Below are positions 34,001-44,683 of a DNA stretch of 63,247 nucleotides, piece by piece. Position 1 is the first letter of the stretch; each line of letters starts with the position of its first letter. The stretch spans positions 26,375-89,621 of the forward strand of contig KN817655.1 of NCBI GenBank assembly GCA_000827495.1, written 5' to 3'. The notes below the pieces were generated by a model. That model saw only the letters and a program-made list of their open reading frames with translations. It did not search any database and was not told the origin of the DNA. Both the position numbers and the translations under genes were made by a program. Source of the stretch: Hypholoma sublateritium FD-334 SS-4 (taxonomy: Eukaryota; Basidiomycota; Agaricomycetes; Agaricales; Strophariaceae).

Positions 34001-34341
34001 CAGATGATGTACCGAATAATAGTCCGAAAGCCCAACAACTCCCAGTGCCCACCGAGCATTTTGATCGCGAAACTTGGCCAAACATGCAGCAGGAACCGTT
34101 CAAAAACTTGATTGGCGGTTACGTGTCTACAGCGCAGAGGTCCACTTACTCTTCGCTTGAAGGAGCACTGATAAAGACCAAGAGGCGCAAGCTGATACCA
34201 TTTGGACCTCGTTTTCAAGTTCAAGCGCAGGCCAGTATTGGCTCCAGCAGGATTTACGAGCCTCGGACCCAGGATCTTGCACCGTTTGATGAGACCATGC
34301 ATACAAGTAGCTTCAGCTCGCTCTTCGGAGCCCTTGAATAG
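31040..34341 (+). CDS. MULE-like DDE transposase
   Basis: About eight exons join in phase to roughly 950 residues, starting MSYVFTEEEEELGLSTYPCL. The N-terminal part holds several Cys/His pairs (VPCKNEKISC, KYCENYD, RCPRVFMICKNPHSHP) as in the zinc-binding region of these proteins. The catalytic core shows the MULE D-D-CxxH-E order: first Asp in YVTIDTSFKRV (about 32773), second Asp in VWVADAHKGQALGLGMF (about 33057), CLVHFDRNIRQL (about 33205) and Glu in SSNGNEQSHRNVN (about 33530). Donors include GTATGT, GTACGC, GTAAGA, GTCTGT, GTAAGT, GTGAGT and GTGAGC. The final exons (SDTHLLAAFEPTENTDD to SFSSLFGALE) join after a longer intron and are less certain; an alternative stop lies near 33889. 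All catalytic residues are present, so it may be active or domesticated. Confidence 0.8.
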
Positions 34342-35029
34342 AGTTTATGTAGTAAGAATGATCATGAATGTAGTGCACTACTTTTCGACTACTATGGGCT
34401 TTAATTACATCGTACATAGATTGGCGCTGGACTGGCGGCACAAGAATTGAAGAAATTGGGCATGCATGCTGAGCGTGCGTGCGTGCGCGTGCGCGCGCAA
34501 TGCGTGCGTGCATGCACGTGCACACGCAGGCCAATATTACAACCGTCTACGACCATAACCAGAAACCGGATACTCATAAAATCTGGCCTAGTAGCTTCTA
34601 ATACCAATACTTAGCAGTTATGCTCACTCTCAGATAATACTGGTCCCTAAGGGATGTGCAGCGACATAATATAAGAGTTGTGACTTTTGTGTGACTAAGG
34701 TGACGACGCGCGTCGCGCCCGCCGCACATCATAATGGACTTGTGTGAGGCATACACCGAAGTTTTACATCCTCTGTTCCGCCCTGTTGGCCACGAAAATA
34801 TTTATTACCCATAGCTCACATCCCGTAAGCAACTCGTGAGTCATTATCATCGAGCGCGACTCAAGCGCACTAAGGGACCTACTACGGGTATCACTTGGGT
34901 ATCACAGTTTTAGCCTGCCTGATCACTATGGCTTGACTATGGCCTGCCCTCTGTTCTACTCGAGAGAAATTCTCAATAAAACACATAATAACTTATAAAA
35001 GTTGCCGCCAGCCGCAAGCCAGCCGAGTA
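34342..35029. other. MULE 3' region with purine/pyrimidine low-complexity tract
   Basis: After the transposase stop, 34474-34535 is an alternating GT/GC tract (tgcgtgcg units) prone to Z-DNA. The rest has no ORF and leads to the right TIR. Confidence 0.5.
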
Positions 35030-35151
35030 CTACTTCATTGTCCGACGGGACAAACATTGGCGAGTCAGGGTCACTGGGGTATAACTCATCTGTGCTCGGT
35101 ATCAATCAATCTGCCCGATTGGATCGAGTTATACCAATCGACTAGACACTC
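35030..35151 (-). repeat. right TIR of the MULE-like element
   Basis: Reverse-complement copy of 28160-28285, about 85-90 percent identical by eye. Confidence 0.8.
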
Positions 35152-35163
35152 CACACAGCACGA

Positions 35164-35974
35164 GTGTGTAGTCGATTGGTATAACTCGATCCAATCGGGC
35201 AGATTGATTGATACCGAATGTCGATGAGTTATACCCAACCCTCCCTGACTCGCAGTGTTTGTCCCATCGGACATTCAAGTAAACGTCGGCGGGGCGGCGG
35301 CATTGGCAGCTTATAAAATAAATTGTTAAAAGTAAGGATTTTGAGCTCCGGAGCGACGTTGGAGCGACGCGCGCTAAGTTCGCGGGCTGCTCCGTCACGT
35401 TGCCCGCGCGCGATAAATAGTAGTAATAAATCCTCTGCGAGGACGCGACGTGCTTGAATAATCTGGAGCACGATGTGTGGGGCTCAAGCGCGAGGTGCAA
35501 CAATGACACTCAGCATATTTACACTAACAATGGCGCACGCAAGGTGCACGCTCCGAGAGGCACCGGGAAAAATGAAATAAAATCCAATTTTTTTGGCCGA
35601 CGCGCACGCGCACGACAGCAAACTTATAGTGTACTCAATTTTCTAGATAAATCACAACATCCGAGTCCGGCAAAAGTCAACACCCAAAGTCGGCGCAACT
35701 TCGTAAGGGCTGTGCTGTAGAATGTGGGAATATTTCCTGATATAGTTCAGCGCCCGCCGCCCGCCGCCCGCCCCGCCAACCCTTGCCCCTCAAGTTTCAA
35801 GACTTGGGATAACCATTTAAAAAAAAGAAAAATAGGATATCCTAGTTAGCATCCTTACTTCAATGTCCGCAGAACAAACAACGATGATGCAGGAGGGTTG
35901 GGTATAACTCATCGGCGAGCGGTGCCAATAAGAGTGCCCGATTGGATCGAGTTATACCAATCGACTCAACACTG
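35164..35974. mobile_element. 811-bp non-autonomous relative of the MULE-like element
   Basis: Its left end (35164-35285) and right end (35893-35974) are inverted copies of the MULE TIR. Eleven bases, ACACAGCACGA, are repeated exactly on both sides (35153-35163 and 35975-35985), matching the 9-11 bp duplications made by MULEs. The interior (35286-35892) is GC-rich to AT-rich, lacks a plausible gene, and resembles the subterminal sequence of the large element only at the edges. It could be mobilised by the neighbouring transposase. Confidence 0.8.
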
Positions 35975-36126
35975 ACACAGCACGAACAGAATACAGTCCA
36001 CAACTGCGAACCGAAGCGATCTGATGATACTTGCTCAAAAGGTGAGCTTGCTGGGTCTACGTACAGGTTCATGCAAATTACCTGCCAATAGTCATAGAAC
36101 GCTCTCCGAGGAACCAGCTCAACAAG

Positions 36127-37672
36127 ATGTCGATAGATCTAAGCCTCGACCGGCTGAGAGACCTAACGCTACACCTACCTCCGTATACCCGACCAACCAT
36201 CCACATCGCAGGCACAAATGGAAAAGGGAGTGTCTCCGCTATTCTTACTTCAATCTTGCTGGCCCAACCGANGTCCTCGACGCCTTTTCGTATCGGGCGA
36301 TTCAATAGTCCTCATCTCGTCACCATCTTGGACTGCATCAGCATCGATAGNAGACCGATATCCCGTTCGCTATATGACGGAGTACGAAGTGTCATAGAAG
36401 AGGCTGATCGACGATATGGTACAAGCCTTAGCAACTTCGAGCTCCTGACACTCACTGCACTACGTATCTTCGAGGTTGAACAAGTCGATATCGTCATCTT
36501 GGAGGTGGGGATGGGCGGTCGGCTCGATGCGACAAACATCGTTCCGAGTTCCTGTATCCTTGCGTCTGTCCTTACGGCGGTGGATCTTGACCATCAAGCG
36601 TTCTTAGGTGACACAGTAGAAAAAATCGCCAGAGAGAAAGCTGGGATCGCGCGAGCGGGAAAAGCGTTTGTTCTCGGAAGACAACTGCATGCGGAAGTAA
36701 AGCAGGTAGTGTCGAATATCGTCGAGGAGGTTGATGGTATTCTCGTCCCAACCATCAAGGTCGAACGGGATCTCGGTGCCCAGCAAGCCCTTTTTTCCCT
36801 TACAACTTTTCAACAAAATGATATCCTCCCTCATCCCGGCCATCAACATATCGTAGCCAACATTCCGTCCTTCCCATCGTCGACGCCCGTTCGCGCTTCG
36901 TTTCCTCTGCACGGTGATCATCAACTGGACAATCTCGGCAGTGCACTCGCTGTGATCAACGTCCTGATAGAACAGGATTCACGGTTGAATCTATGCTCGC
37001 GCATCACAACCCAGACAATCGAGGAAGGTATTCGCAATGTTTCATGGCGTGGACGATTGTCTTTCCTTGGACATGGAGGGTGCATCAATCCTTGTTTTAG
37101 CTGATGGAGCTCACAACCGGGCATCGGTGGAAACATTGGCGGCATATATCGAGAGTCTTCTTGATTCAACTTCGAAGTCATCATCGGGCTTCACATCGCT
37201 ACCTATCACTTTTATCCTTGGCCTGTCGCACTCCCCTCCGAAAACGCCTGTCGACACGCTTTCTCCCCTCCTTACTTCCGTGTTGTCTTCCAGACCCGCA
37301 ACGTCCCTTAATATCTCTCTTGGGGTCGCTCTTCTACCGTTTACCCCACCAGAAGGCATGCCGTGGGTGAAATGTGAACCTATAGCGGCGATGCGGGACG
37401 CCTTGGCGGCCCTTGCTCCCGGCCTGTCAGACGATGCTATTTGGGTCGGGAACGGCATTCCAAAATCGACTTCAAGCGAAGTTATTACCCAGGACGACAA
37501 GCTTCTAAATNATTCGCTCCAGGAGGCGTTGAAGTGGGCCGCGAAACGTCATTCAGCGCGAGGGGGTCGTAAATCCGGGGAACCGGCCTCTACGAACGGA
37601 CTTGTTGTNGTTGCAGGAAGCCTATACCTCGTCGCTGATTTCTATCGGATGTTAGAAAATGCGCATTCGTGA
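36127..37672 (+). CDS. FOL3: dihydrofolate synthase / folylpolyglutamate synthase (FolC family, FOL3-like), one apparent frameshift
   Basis: ATP-dependent ligase of folate metabolism that adds glutamate to dihydropteroate or folates. Starts MSIDLSLDRLRDLTLHLPPY. Key motifs are the P-loop HIAGTNGKGSVSA (about residue 30), FNSPHLVTILDCISI, FELLTLTALRIF, VDIVILEVGMGGRLDATNIV, LTAVDLDHQAFLGDTVEKIA with EKAGI, FPLHGDHQLDNLGSALAVI, VSWRGRLSF, and in the second part LVLADGAHNRAS (usual form DGAHNP), ITFILGLSH, and the C-terminal VAGSLYLVADF. The reading frame shifts by one base near 37075-37085 (GGAGGG run). Both halves are otherwise clean, so this may be a sequencing error or a recent lesion. Several N bases lie in the gene. 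No introns. It directly follows the small MULE-like element, about 140 bp downstream. Confidence 0.85.
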
Positions 37673-38569
37673 TGCCGTGTATTTTCATCACACTCATTTT
37701 CTCTACGGCCTCTTTCGAACCNTTAGACTTCAGCCATATTCATNGGGGCGTTAACGTCATCGTTGGTAGATTCGGTCAAATCAAACGCGACGCGACCATG
37801 AGGACTGCGGTCACGAGTACACCGGTACATAATATGTGCGAAATCCACCACGATTTCATTACTAGGTATCATCTACATTCCTCGCCGCGACTGAGAGTTG
37901 AATCCACGTATAACTCTCTTAGGATTTAAATGCCGAAAATGGGGATTCCCAAAACCTTTTGGAGGAAATTGACTGAACGAGAACCAGCCTCACCTCGATA
38001 TATTTCTCGATCGAGGAAACCGGTCACTTCAGTCATCGCGCTATATTTGAGATGTATCAATGGATCCGAAGCTTTCCTCGAAGACGGTCGATGATTGAAA
38101 GCTAACGGACTGGAGTCGCTGCCAGGGCGTGAACGGCGTGGTGCTGCTTGGACATATCCAGTTTAGAGTACTTAGCTGCGGAAAGACTTAAAAATACNAA
38201 AGAAGTCNCATCTCTCTGAGACGTGTGTTTCTTGTAATTATNCGTCGCAGGCGGAGTCCCTGTATCCAACGATCCAGGCTACCCCACATAGTCTTCTCGC
38301 TGATAATACGATCTATCATAGCGCTTCTTTACGCTCTTTCATTCCAGATTGAAGCAGCGTGGGTGAAAATACAAATTCCACCTCGTACCTGCCAGCAATT
38401 GATCACTAACAGGCGTCATGTGTTCTCTCTCCGAAGTTCAAGCGCGTGAACTTTCTTTGCTGTCATTATTCCGATATCCCGCTTGTACTCCGCTCTACGA
38501 ACCTCATGTATAGCCACGGCCCGCTCAGACTTTGGCGCAGGTATAAAGGACGACCACGAATGCTACCGT
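37673..38569. other. spacer, no gene seen
   Basis: Between the folate gene and the esterase. It contains several N bases and only short conflicting ORFs (for example 38446-38742 on plus). Confidence 0.5.
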
Positions 38570-41090
38570 ATGTTCCACAAATTTCTTCAGATGTGGTTCT
38601 TCGTCACGCTGGTGGCGCTCGCTATTCGCCAGGTCACACCAACTCCATCAGCCAGCAGCGTTGGGTCCGATCTCACCTTCCTCTTCCAAAACGACCTCAA
38701 CTGGTGAGTCGAGTCCCGCAGGCTACTGCTTTTCATGCATGATAATTGGGATATAATACTAGGGCCGGTCGCCTCTGAGCATACGGGCTCAATTTTGATC
38801 AGCAAAGAAACGNATAATGCTGACGCTGTCGCAGCATGTAAAGGACTTAACGAGAATCTGCTTTCAACTACAGGGGCCCATTTCAAGTCGGATTTTACTT
38901 CCCTATTAAATTACCTCGCCCTCGAAAGCCATTCGCCATTGCAATTGTTCCGNGTAGCCTCATCCTCCTCTCATTCATGTTCTGCTATTGGCCTTGGTGG
39001 CGTCATCCTCCCTGTTAGCTGCGACGCACATNTACCGACCCTATGCTCTCAGCAAGCTCCATATAAGCCAAACGTAGCCACGGATCTGAGCACGCAGTTC
39101 NAGGTCCAGGTACAATCCCAAAAATTGACAGTTCTCGGGTACGTACAAATTCTCTGAATTCTTACTCGTAAATTTTCCAATGGTGCTCACTGCTTTCCCA
39201 GTACTCGAGATGCCCTGTCGTTCCGCTTCATAGGTATCCCATATGCAGACCCATACAAACGGTTCACCTACTCGGCGCCGTTTAGCAGCGCAGCTAACAT
39301 CACTGCTTTGAATTACGGGTCCCCCTGTCTTCAAGCTGGTAGCGGGAACGAAGATTGTCTCTTTTTGAATATTTACACGCCATTCCTGCCGCAAGATTCC
39401 ACCAAATCAACGAACCTTCGCCCGGTATTGTTCTTCATNCACGGCGGAGGTTTCACTGGCGGAGAAGGTAGCGACGGTATATTCGATGGAGGTAACGCAG
39501 CTAGTCGAAGCGACGTTGTTGTTGTGACTATCAATTATCGGTAANTCGAGATTGCACAGCTACATCGACGTGGTCTTGAAGCTGATGATTATAACGCTAG
39601 ATTGGGGACACTGGGCTTCCTTGCATTGACTGACGGTGTCACGAATGGTAATTTTGGAATCGCGGATCAGGTAAACTCATCATCTCCATAGATTATCGGG
39701 TTCTTCTCATTGGAGNATTTCGGCGTAGGTCACTGCTCTACAGTGGGTACATGACCACATCGCCGATTTCGGGGGTGATCCGTCCCGCGTCACTATCCAT
39801 GGCCAATCTGCCGGTGCCGGCTCCGTGCGCGCTCTCCTCGCGGCGAAGCCCGCCTTCGGGTTATTCCAAGGTGCCATTTCCCAAAGCAACTTGGGTGGTT
39901 TTGGCTACGCAACTACCTACACGGAATACCTCAGCATTGCGGACGAATGGACATCATTCGGCCAAGGCACGGTGGCAGCAGTAGGATGTGCCAACGCTAC
40001 GAATACTCTAGCATGTTTGCAATCCGTTTCGGCTGTTGACCTTATCAACGCCCCGAACGCGCCAAGGTACACCTTCAAGTATTCGNGTTCCAGCACTCAG
40101 ATATATTGATTTCTTATGGTAGATACATCGTTGTTGATGGAAAGTACATCACCACTGGCCAACTAGAATTAGATGGGTCAGGACCCANCGCAAATGCCCA
40201 TGTTATGTTTGGCTGGATGAGAGATGATGGCGCTGATTTTGTAGGCTCTTTCCCATCGGCTACGACGACCCTCACAGAAGCACTTCTGGGCGCTGGGTAG
40301 GCATTACTTGGGAGAAAGAAAATAGCCAATGCTCATTCATCGTTCTGTAGTCTAAGCTTCGACGTCACCACTCAGGTGGTGAATTCTTCTTTGTTCCCAG
40401 TGCCAAATACTGGAAACGCCACATGGGATCTATACAACTTGACGAGCCGGGTCGGAACAGATGGAGAATTTAGGTATGTTGCTCAATTCCAATGATGCGC
40501 AATCCGGTTATTCAGGAGCCATNTGTATTAGGTGTATTGACCAGGCTACCCTCATCGCTGCGGCCAAGCATAAAGTTTTTCCATCCGTGCACGCATACCA
40601 ATTCGACCGAAGTATCCGTGGCTTTGAGCCTAACCCTGGTACTTGTAACCCACCAGCCACTGCTGAATTCCCGAATGGCGATACAAGTCTGCCGTACTTC
40701 CGGTAAGATACTCCAGATATCTCGAAGGCTTAGGTTACTGAGTCGTATCTGATAAGCTGCCATTCTGGTGAACTTTACTACATGTTCGGCACTTTTGGAC
40801 AGGATTCAGTACCTTTCCGTGACTGGAACGATCTTGTATTATCTCAAGTCAGCGTGGATATCTGGGGCTCGTTTGCGCGAACCTTCGATCCTACACCATC
40901 AGATGCTTTCCTCGCTGCTCGTGGATACACAAACACGACGTTGGCCATACACCAAGTTGGGCAATGGCCTGCGATCACGCCTTCNACAAAGACTCCACTG
41001 CGAATTATGGATGTCCCACTTTCGAATTCTCCATGGTTGGACCAGGCACAATGCACGTTCTTGGGATATCCTGCGACACTATTTGGGTAG
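38570..41090 (+). CDS. secreted type-B carboxylesterase/lipase
   Basis: Multi-exon alpha/beta-hydrolase. The N-terminus reads MFHKFLQMWFFVTLVALA, a likely signal peptide, with an alternative start at 38591. An extension of about 150 residues (SDLTFLFQNDLN, SEHTGSILISKET, ILPVSCDAH) precedes the hydrolase domain, which starts FRFIGIPYADPYKRF. Domain motifs are EDCLFLNIYTPF, the oxyanion-hole HGGGFTGG, VTINYR, LGTLGFLAL, then TIHGQSAGAGSV with the nucleophile Ser (about 39807), MFGWMRDDGADFVG for the acid residue, and CHSGELYYMFGTF for the His. It ends LGYPATLFG and TAG. Introns (GTACGT, GTAANT, GTAAAC, GTACAC, GTAGGC, GTATGT and GTAAGA donors) fit. The first intron (38705 on) joins out of phase with exon 2, so an indel or sequencing error is likely there. 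Extracellular ester hydrolysis is the family role; the substrate is unknown. Confidence 0.8.
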
Positions 41091-42284
41091 ATTGAAGAAA
41101 ATAGGTAAACCTTGCGAGATATTTGTTTATGCACATGTGAATTTTGGGATCTTNATTGGTAAAAAAATATCCCGCATCTTGGCATCTGCTAGACTGGTGA
41201 CCGTTCCCTATATGAGGACNAAGTCCTGTCGAGGNTTNTTNCGTCCGCCGCTTCCTCTTTAGAATGGCCTGGGTTACGAGGCTAGGCGTCTCAAAGACTC
41301 AAAGGCGTCTGCTAGTAGAATTCATCTGATAATGAACTAGGGCATAATTCTCAATTCTTCGGAACGGATAGATTTCACTTTAAGTTGAAGGTTGAACGTG
41401 TTAACCGAACGTTGATCACAGGTGAATACTTGGGAAATATCATTGAATGACGGCAGGAGCCTGAGTCGTCTGCTAGCGGGCCAATCCGGGGCGGGATCGC
41501 TTACATAAGCTGGTCGCGTCTTGGTCGCGTTTGGGTCGCGTGAGCGTCTCTTCCGGCCACTTCAACCGCGACCATGTTGCTCCCCAATTGCTCCCACTAC
41601 CTTGCCTTCACCTCAGCCCTACATTACCTCTTGCGCTCAATAATTAACGCCTAGCTGNTATTCCTCGTNGAACAGGTGGATACGAAATGAAAATAATCAC
41701 GCTCTGAAGCCTGGGACTCGGGGCCAATCGTAGCGAGCCAGACCACGACGGTCGAGCTAGACATCTGACTTCCTAAAAATCAATCATCAAGTTGTACGAG
41801 TTGTAAACTGCTCTGGACGCCAGCTGGTACGACATTAGGTCAAGCGCATACCGAAGGAACAAGTCTCAAAATATGAGAATAACATCGTTCGCATGATTGT
41901 GGGGTGTGTAATCAATGCGTTATCAGGAGTTACAATTATCTTGTTCACTTGATCTGTGATCAGAAATACTAGATGCACTTGAGAAGCACCGCGTCGTCCA
42001 CCCTAGGGACGTCCTGCATACAACCCAGCCCCCCGTGAAACTCCTACAAATCTGTTCGCTTCTACTACAAGGCGACAAGCACGATGTCATGCCATGCTGA
42101 CTCTGATGGCCGTCACACTGATTGCTGCAGATAAACATCCATCCAACATGCGCTAATGGTGCGCTGGATTCAGGAGCGGGTGCAGCCTCGTGCAGATGGC
42201 TCTACTGGACGCCTCACTCAGTTTGGGCTGCATGCAGCATGCAGGTGGGGCTTTCTGGGCACAACATAAACCGCTTGGGTATTA
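41091..42284. other. spacer, no gene seen
   Basis: AT/GC-mixed DNA with N bases and a few short ORFs. A partial triplication of TGGTCGCGT lies at about 41510-41540. Nothing else stands out. Confidence 0.5.
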
Positions 42285-42973
42285 GGGGAGGTCAGAGTGG
42301 CCGTTTCTGGGCCGTTTCTGACTCGTTTCTCAAGTCGTTTCTCAACTGTTTCTGGCGATTGATGTTACATCAGAAACAGCCCACAAACGACATCAACTCT
42401 GAACCCCCCGTTTCTGCAGTACATGCACAATCCGTTCTAAAGTCGTTTCTGCGTGATATCAAACGGCCCCGGGCCTGACCAAAGCCCATAGATTTGGGGG
42501 CAACACGGAACCCAGCCTTCTCGCTGCTTTTTTTCAATTTTATTATTCTTATTAAAAATATCTCTCGCTGTGTTGGCTTACGAAAGTGTTTCATCTGAAG
42601 ACTTGATACTCTGGAGGCGCATATACATTATCTACATAACAACCCAGCGATTTGTTGAGGAGATTTGACAGGAGAGCAGGGATTTCAAGAAGATCACTCT
42701 CAAAGGTCTACCATTACTTACATTTAATTATTTAATTACATGTATAATTATCAATATATATAAATTGTCCGGTAAAGAGCAAGAAACGAGAGAGAAACGA
42801 CAGCATAGAAACGGTTTCTGGAGGCAGGAGCAACTCCAGAGTCCGTCCCGAGTCGTTTCCCGTTCTCAGTCGTTTCTGGCACTTTGTCATTTCTCCCACG
42901 CATTTGATGTTTCCAGAAACGACTCAGAAACGAAAGTCAGAAACGGGCCAGAAACGGTCACTCTGACCTCCCC
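42285..42973. mobile_element. 689-bp MITE with TA target duplication
   Basis: Inverted ends GGGGAGGTCAGAGTGGCC and, at the far end, its complement GGTCACTCTGACCTCCCC are flanked by TA on both sides (42283-42284, 42974-42975), as in Tc1/mariner-type insertions. The terminal 100 bases on each side are packed with copies of CGTTTCT in opposite orientations. The AT-rich centre (42500-42770) has no ORF. Non-autonomous. Confidence 0.8.
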
Positions 42974-43090
42974 TATTGTCTCTGTATGCACTAACTCGGA
43001 ATATCCCCAACGGAAGTCTGACGTCGACGGTTTTTATTCGCAGTTCTGTTCCGTTTATCTTACACTTGAGACAGTGGACGGTGACCTGCT

Positions 43091-43563
43091 ATGCTATACC
43101 ACTCCCATCCTCTCGAGACTGAGGCCGTGAACGTGGCCATTTCGACAGGGCTACCAGCGCGACAGCCGTTAGCGCGCAGGAATCACTCAGGGGCCCNCAA
43201 TTCAACAATGAATNCCGCCCATACTCTGGAAGAAAGAAACTATCACTCCGGCACAAAGCAATTCAACAATACACACTATCCTGATCCAATCGTGCACGCC
43301 CGCGCTTCGAGCGACGCGTATCTGGCCGGAATCGAAGTAGGGCGCCGCCTCCAGCTCGAGAAAGATAGCATGCAAGTTTCTCGCTATCGGTCACGGCTCC
43401 AAGCAGCCCAACGACGACACGACGAGTTGCTCGTTTCGCAGGAGAATTACTGCCTCCGNGTAGAGCGCCTGGAGAAGGAGGTTATGACGCTGCGCGACAG
43501 GCTGATGGCCACGCAGATGTCGTATGACGATTTCTTCGTGGACGATCTGGAGCGGGATGCTCC
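43091..43563 (+). CDS. partial coiled-coil ORF running into an assembly gap
   Basis: The frame is open up to the gap. It reads MNXAHTLEERNYHSGTKQF, then YLAGIEVGRRLQLEKDS, YRSRLQAAQRRHDELLVSQE and VERLEKEVMTLRDRLMATQ, a clear coiled coil, then DDFFVDDLERD. An ATG at 43091 or one near 43208 could be the start. Whether it belongs to the retroelement after the gap cannot be judged. Function unknown. Confidence 0.5.
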
Positions 43564-44151
43564 NNNNNNNNNNNNNNNNNNNNNNNNNNNNNNNNNNNNN
43601 NNNNNNNNNNNNNNNNNNNNNNNNNNNNNNNNNNNNNNNNNNNNNNNNNNNNNNNNNNNNNNNNNNNNNNNNNNNNNNNNNNNNNNNNNNNNNNNNNNNN
43701 NNNNNNNNNNNNNNNNNNNNNNNNNNNNNNNNNNNNNNNNNNNNNNNNNNNNNNNNNNNNNNNNNNNNNNNNNNNNNNNNNNNNNNNNNNNNNNNNNNNN
43801 NNNNNNNNNNNNNNNNNNNNNNNNNNNNNNNNNNNNNNNNNNNNNNNNNNNNNNNNNNNNNNNNNNNNNNNNNNNNNNNNNNNNNNNNNNNNNNNNNNNN
43901 NNNNNNNNNNNNNNNNNNNNNNNNNNNNNNNNNNNNNNNNNNNNNNNNNNNNNNNNNNNNNNNNNNNNNNNNNNNNNNNNNNNNNNNNNNNNNNNNNNNN
44001 NNNNNNNNNNNNNNNNNNNNNNNNNNNNNNNNNNNNNNNNNNNNNNNNNNNNNNNNNNNNNNNNNNNNNNNNNNNNNNNNNNNNNNNNNNNNNNNNNNNN
44101 NNNNNNNNNNNNNNNNNNNNNNNNNNNNNNNNNNNNNNNNNNNNNNNNNNN
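43564..44151. other. 588-base assembly gap
   Basis: A run of N. Any ORF drawn across it is an artefact of untranslatable codons. Confidence 1.
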
Positions 44152-44683
44152 GCGCCCAAGAATCCCCTGCTCCCCGGTGCGTGCTGCTCCCGCCGGAGTA
44201 GCAAAGATCGCGGAGGTCTTCGTGGACGCGTCGGCGTGGGGCATCGGCCTGATAACGGGCGAGCGGTGGCTCGCGTGGCGCTTCGCGTCTCCACTGCACC
44301 CTGCGGTCCCCGTCGACCAGAATGGNCGCGTTATCATGTCGTGGGCGGAGCTCATCGCTCTCGAGCTTGGCGTCCTCACCCTCGTGGCTGCAGGGTACCG
44401 AGACACTACTGTGACACTGCGCTCAGACAACCTTGGCGTTGTCGGCGCCATAAGGCAACGCAAGTGGACACCGAGCCACGGGCTGGAGGCCATCCTGCAG
44501 CGTGTTCTGGGGCGCTGCCGCGATCACGGTATTCGGTTGGAGGTGAAGTGGGTGTCGACGAAGGCGAACCCTGCGGATAAGCCGTCGCGCGGGGTCTTGC
44601 CTCCACGGGAGTTGATGGTTCTCGATCAGCCAGTTCTGCCCGAGGAGTTGGGAGGGGTTTTGAAACAGGTTACACCTGTGTAG
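44152..44683 (+). pseudogene. retroelement RNase H-like C-terminal region
   Basis: The frame starts inside the gap and reads AEVFVDASAWGIGLITGERW, IMSWAELIALELGVLTLVAA, VTLRSDNLGVVGAIRQRKW, GIRLEVKWVSTKANPADKPS and RGVLPPRELMVLDQP, ending KQVTPV and TAG. The Asp (VDAS), Glu (WAELIALE), Asp (RSDN) and final Asp (NPAD) match the catalytic set of RNase H as found in the reverse-transcriptase polyproteins of many agaricomycete retroelements. The reverse transcriptase itself would lie in the gap or is absent. The visible part has no stop, so the element could be intact behind the gap. Confidence 0.65.

Larger units (their letters stand above)
28160..35151. mobile_element. two-gene MULE-like DNA transposon with terminal inverted repeats
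   Basis: Inverted repeats of about 120 bp bound a segment of about 7 kb: left 28160-28285, right 35030-35151. Shared blocks include AGTCGATTGGTATAACTCGA, ATCGGGCAGATTGATTGATA and TTTGTCCCGTCGGACAATGA. Inside are two divergently read genes, a zinc-finger protein (29146-30523, minus) and a DDE transposase (31040-34341, plus). Both are open across all predicted splice junctions. No target duplication is visible at the outer ends, and a related short element sits directly beyond the right end, so the insertion is probably not recent. Gene content and catalytic motifs place it in or near the Mutator-like group. Confidence 0.75.

Noticed and set aside
43391..44493. Long minus-strand ORFs of 270-348 codons
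   Set aside because: They are mostly untranslatable gap codons; the translated ends show no motif and lie antisense to the RNase H-like region.
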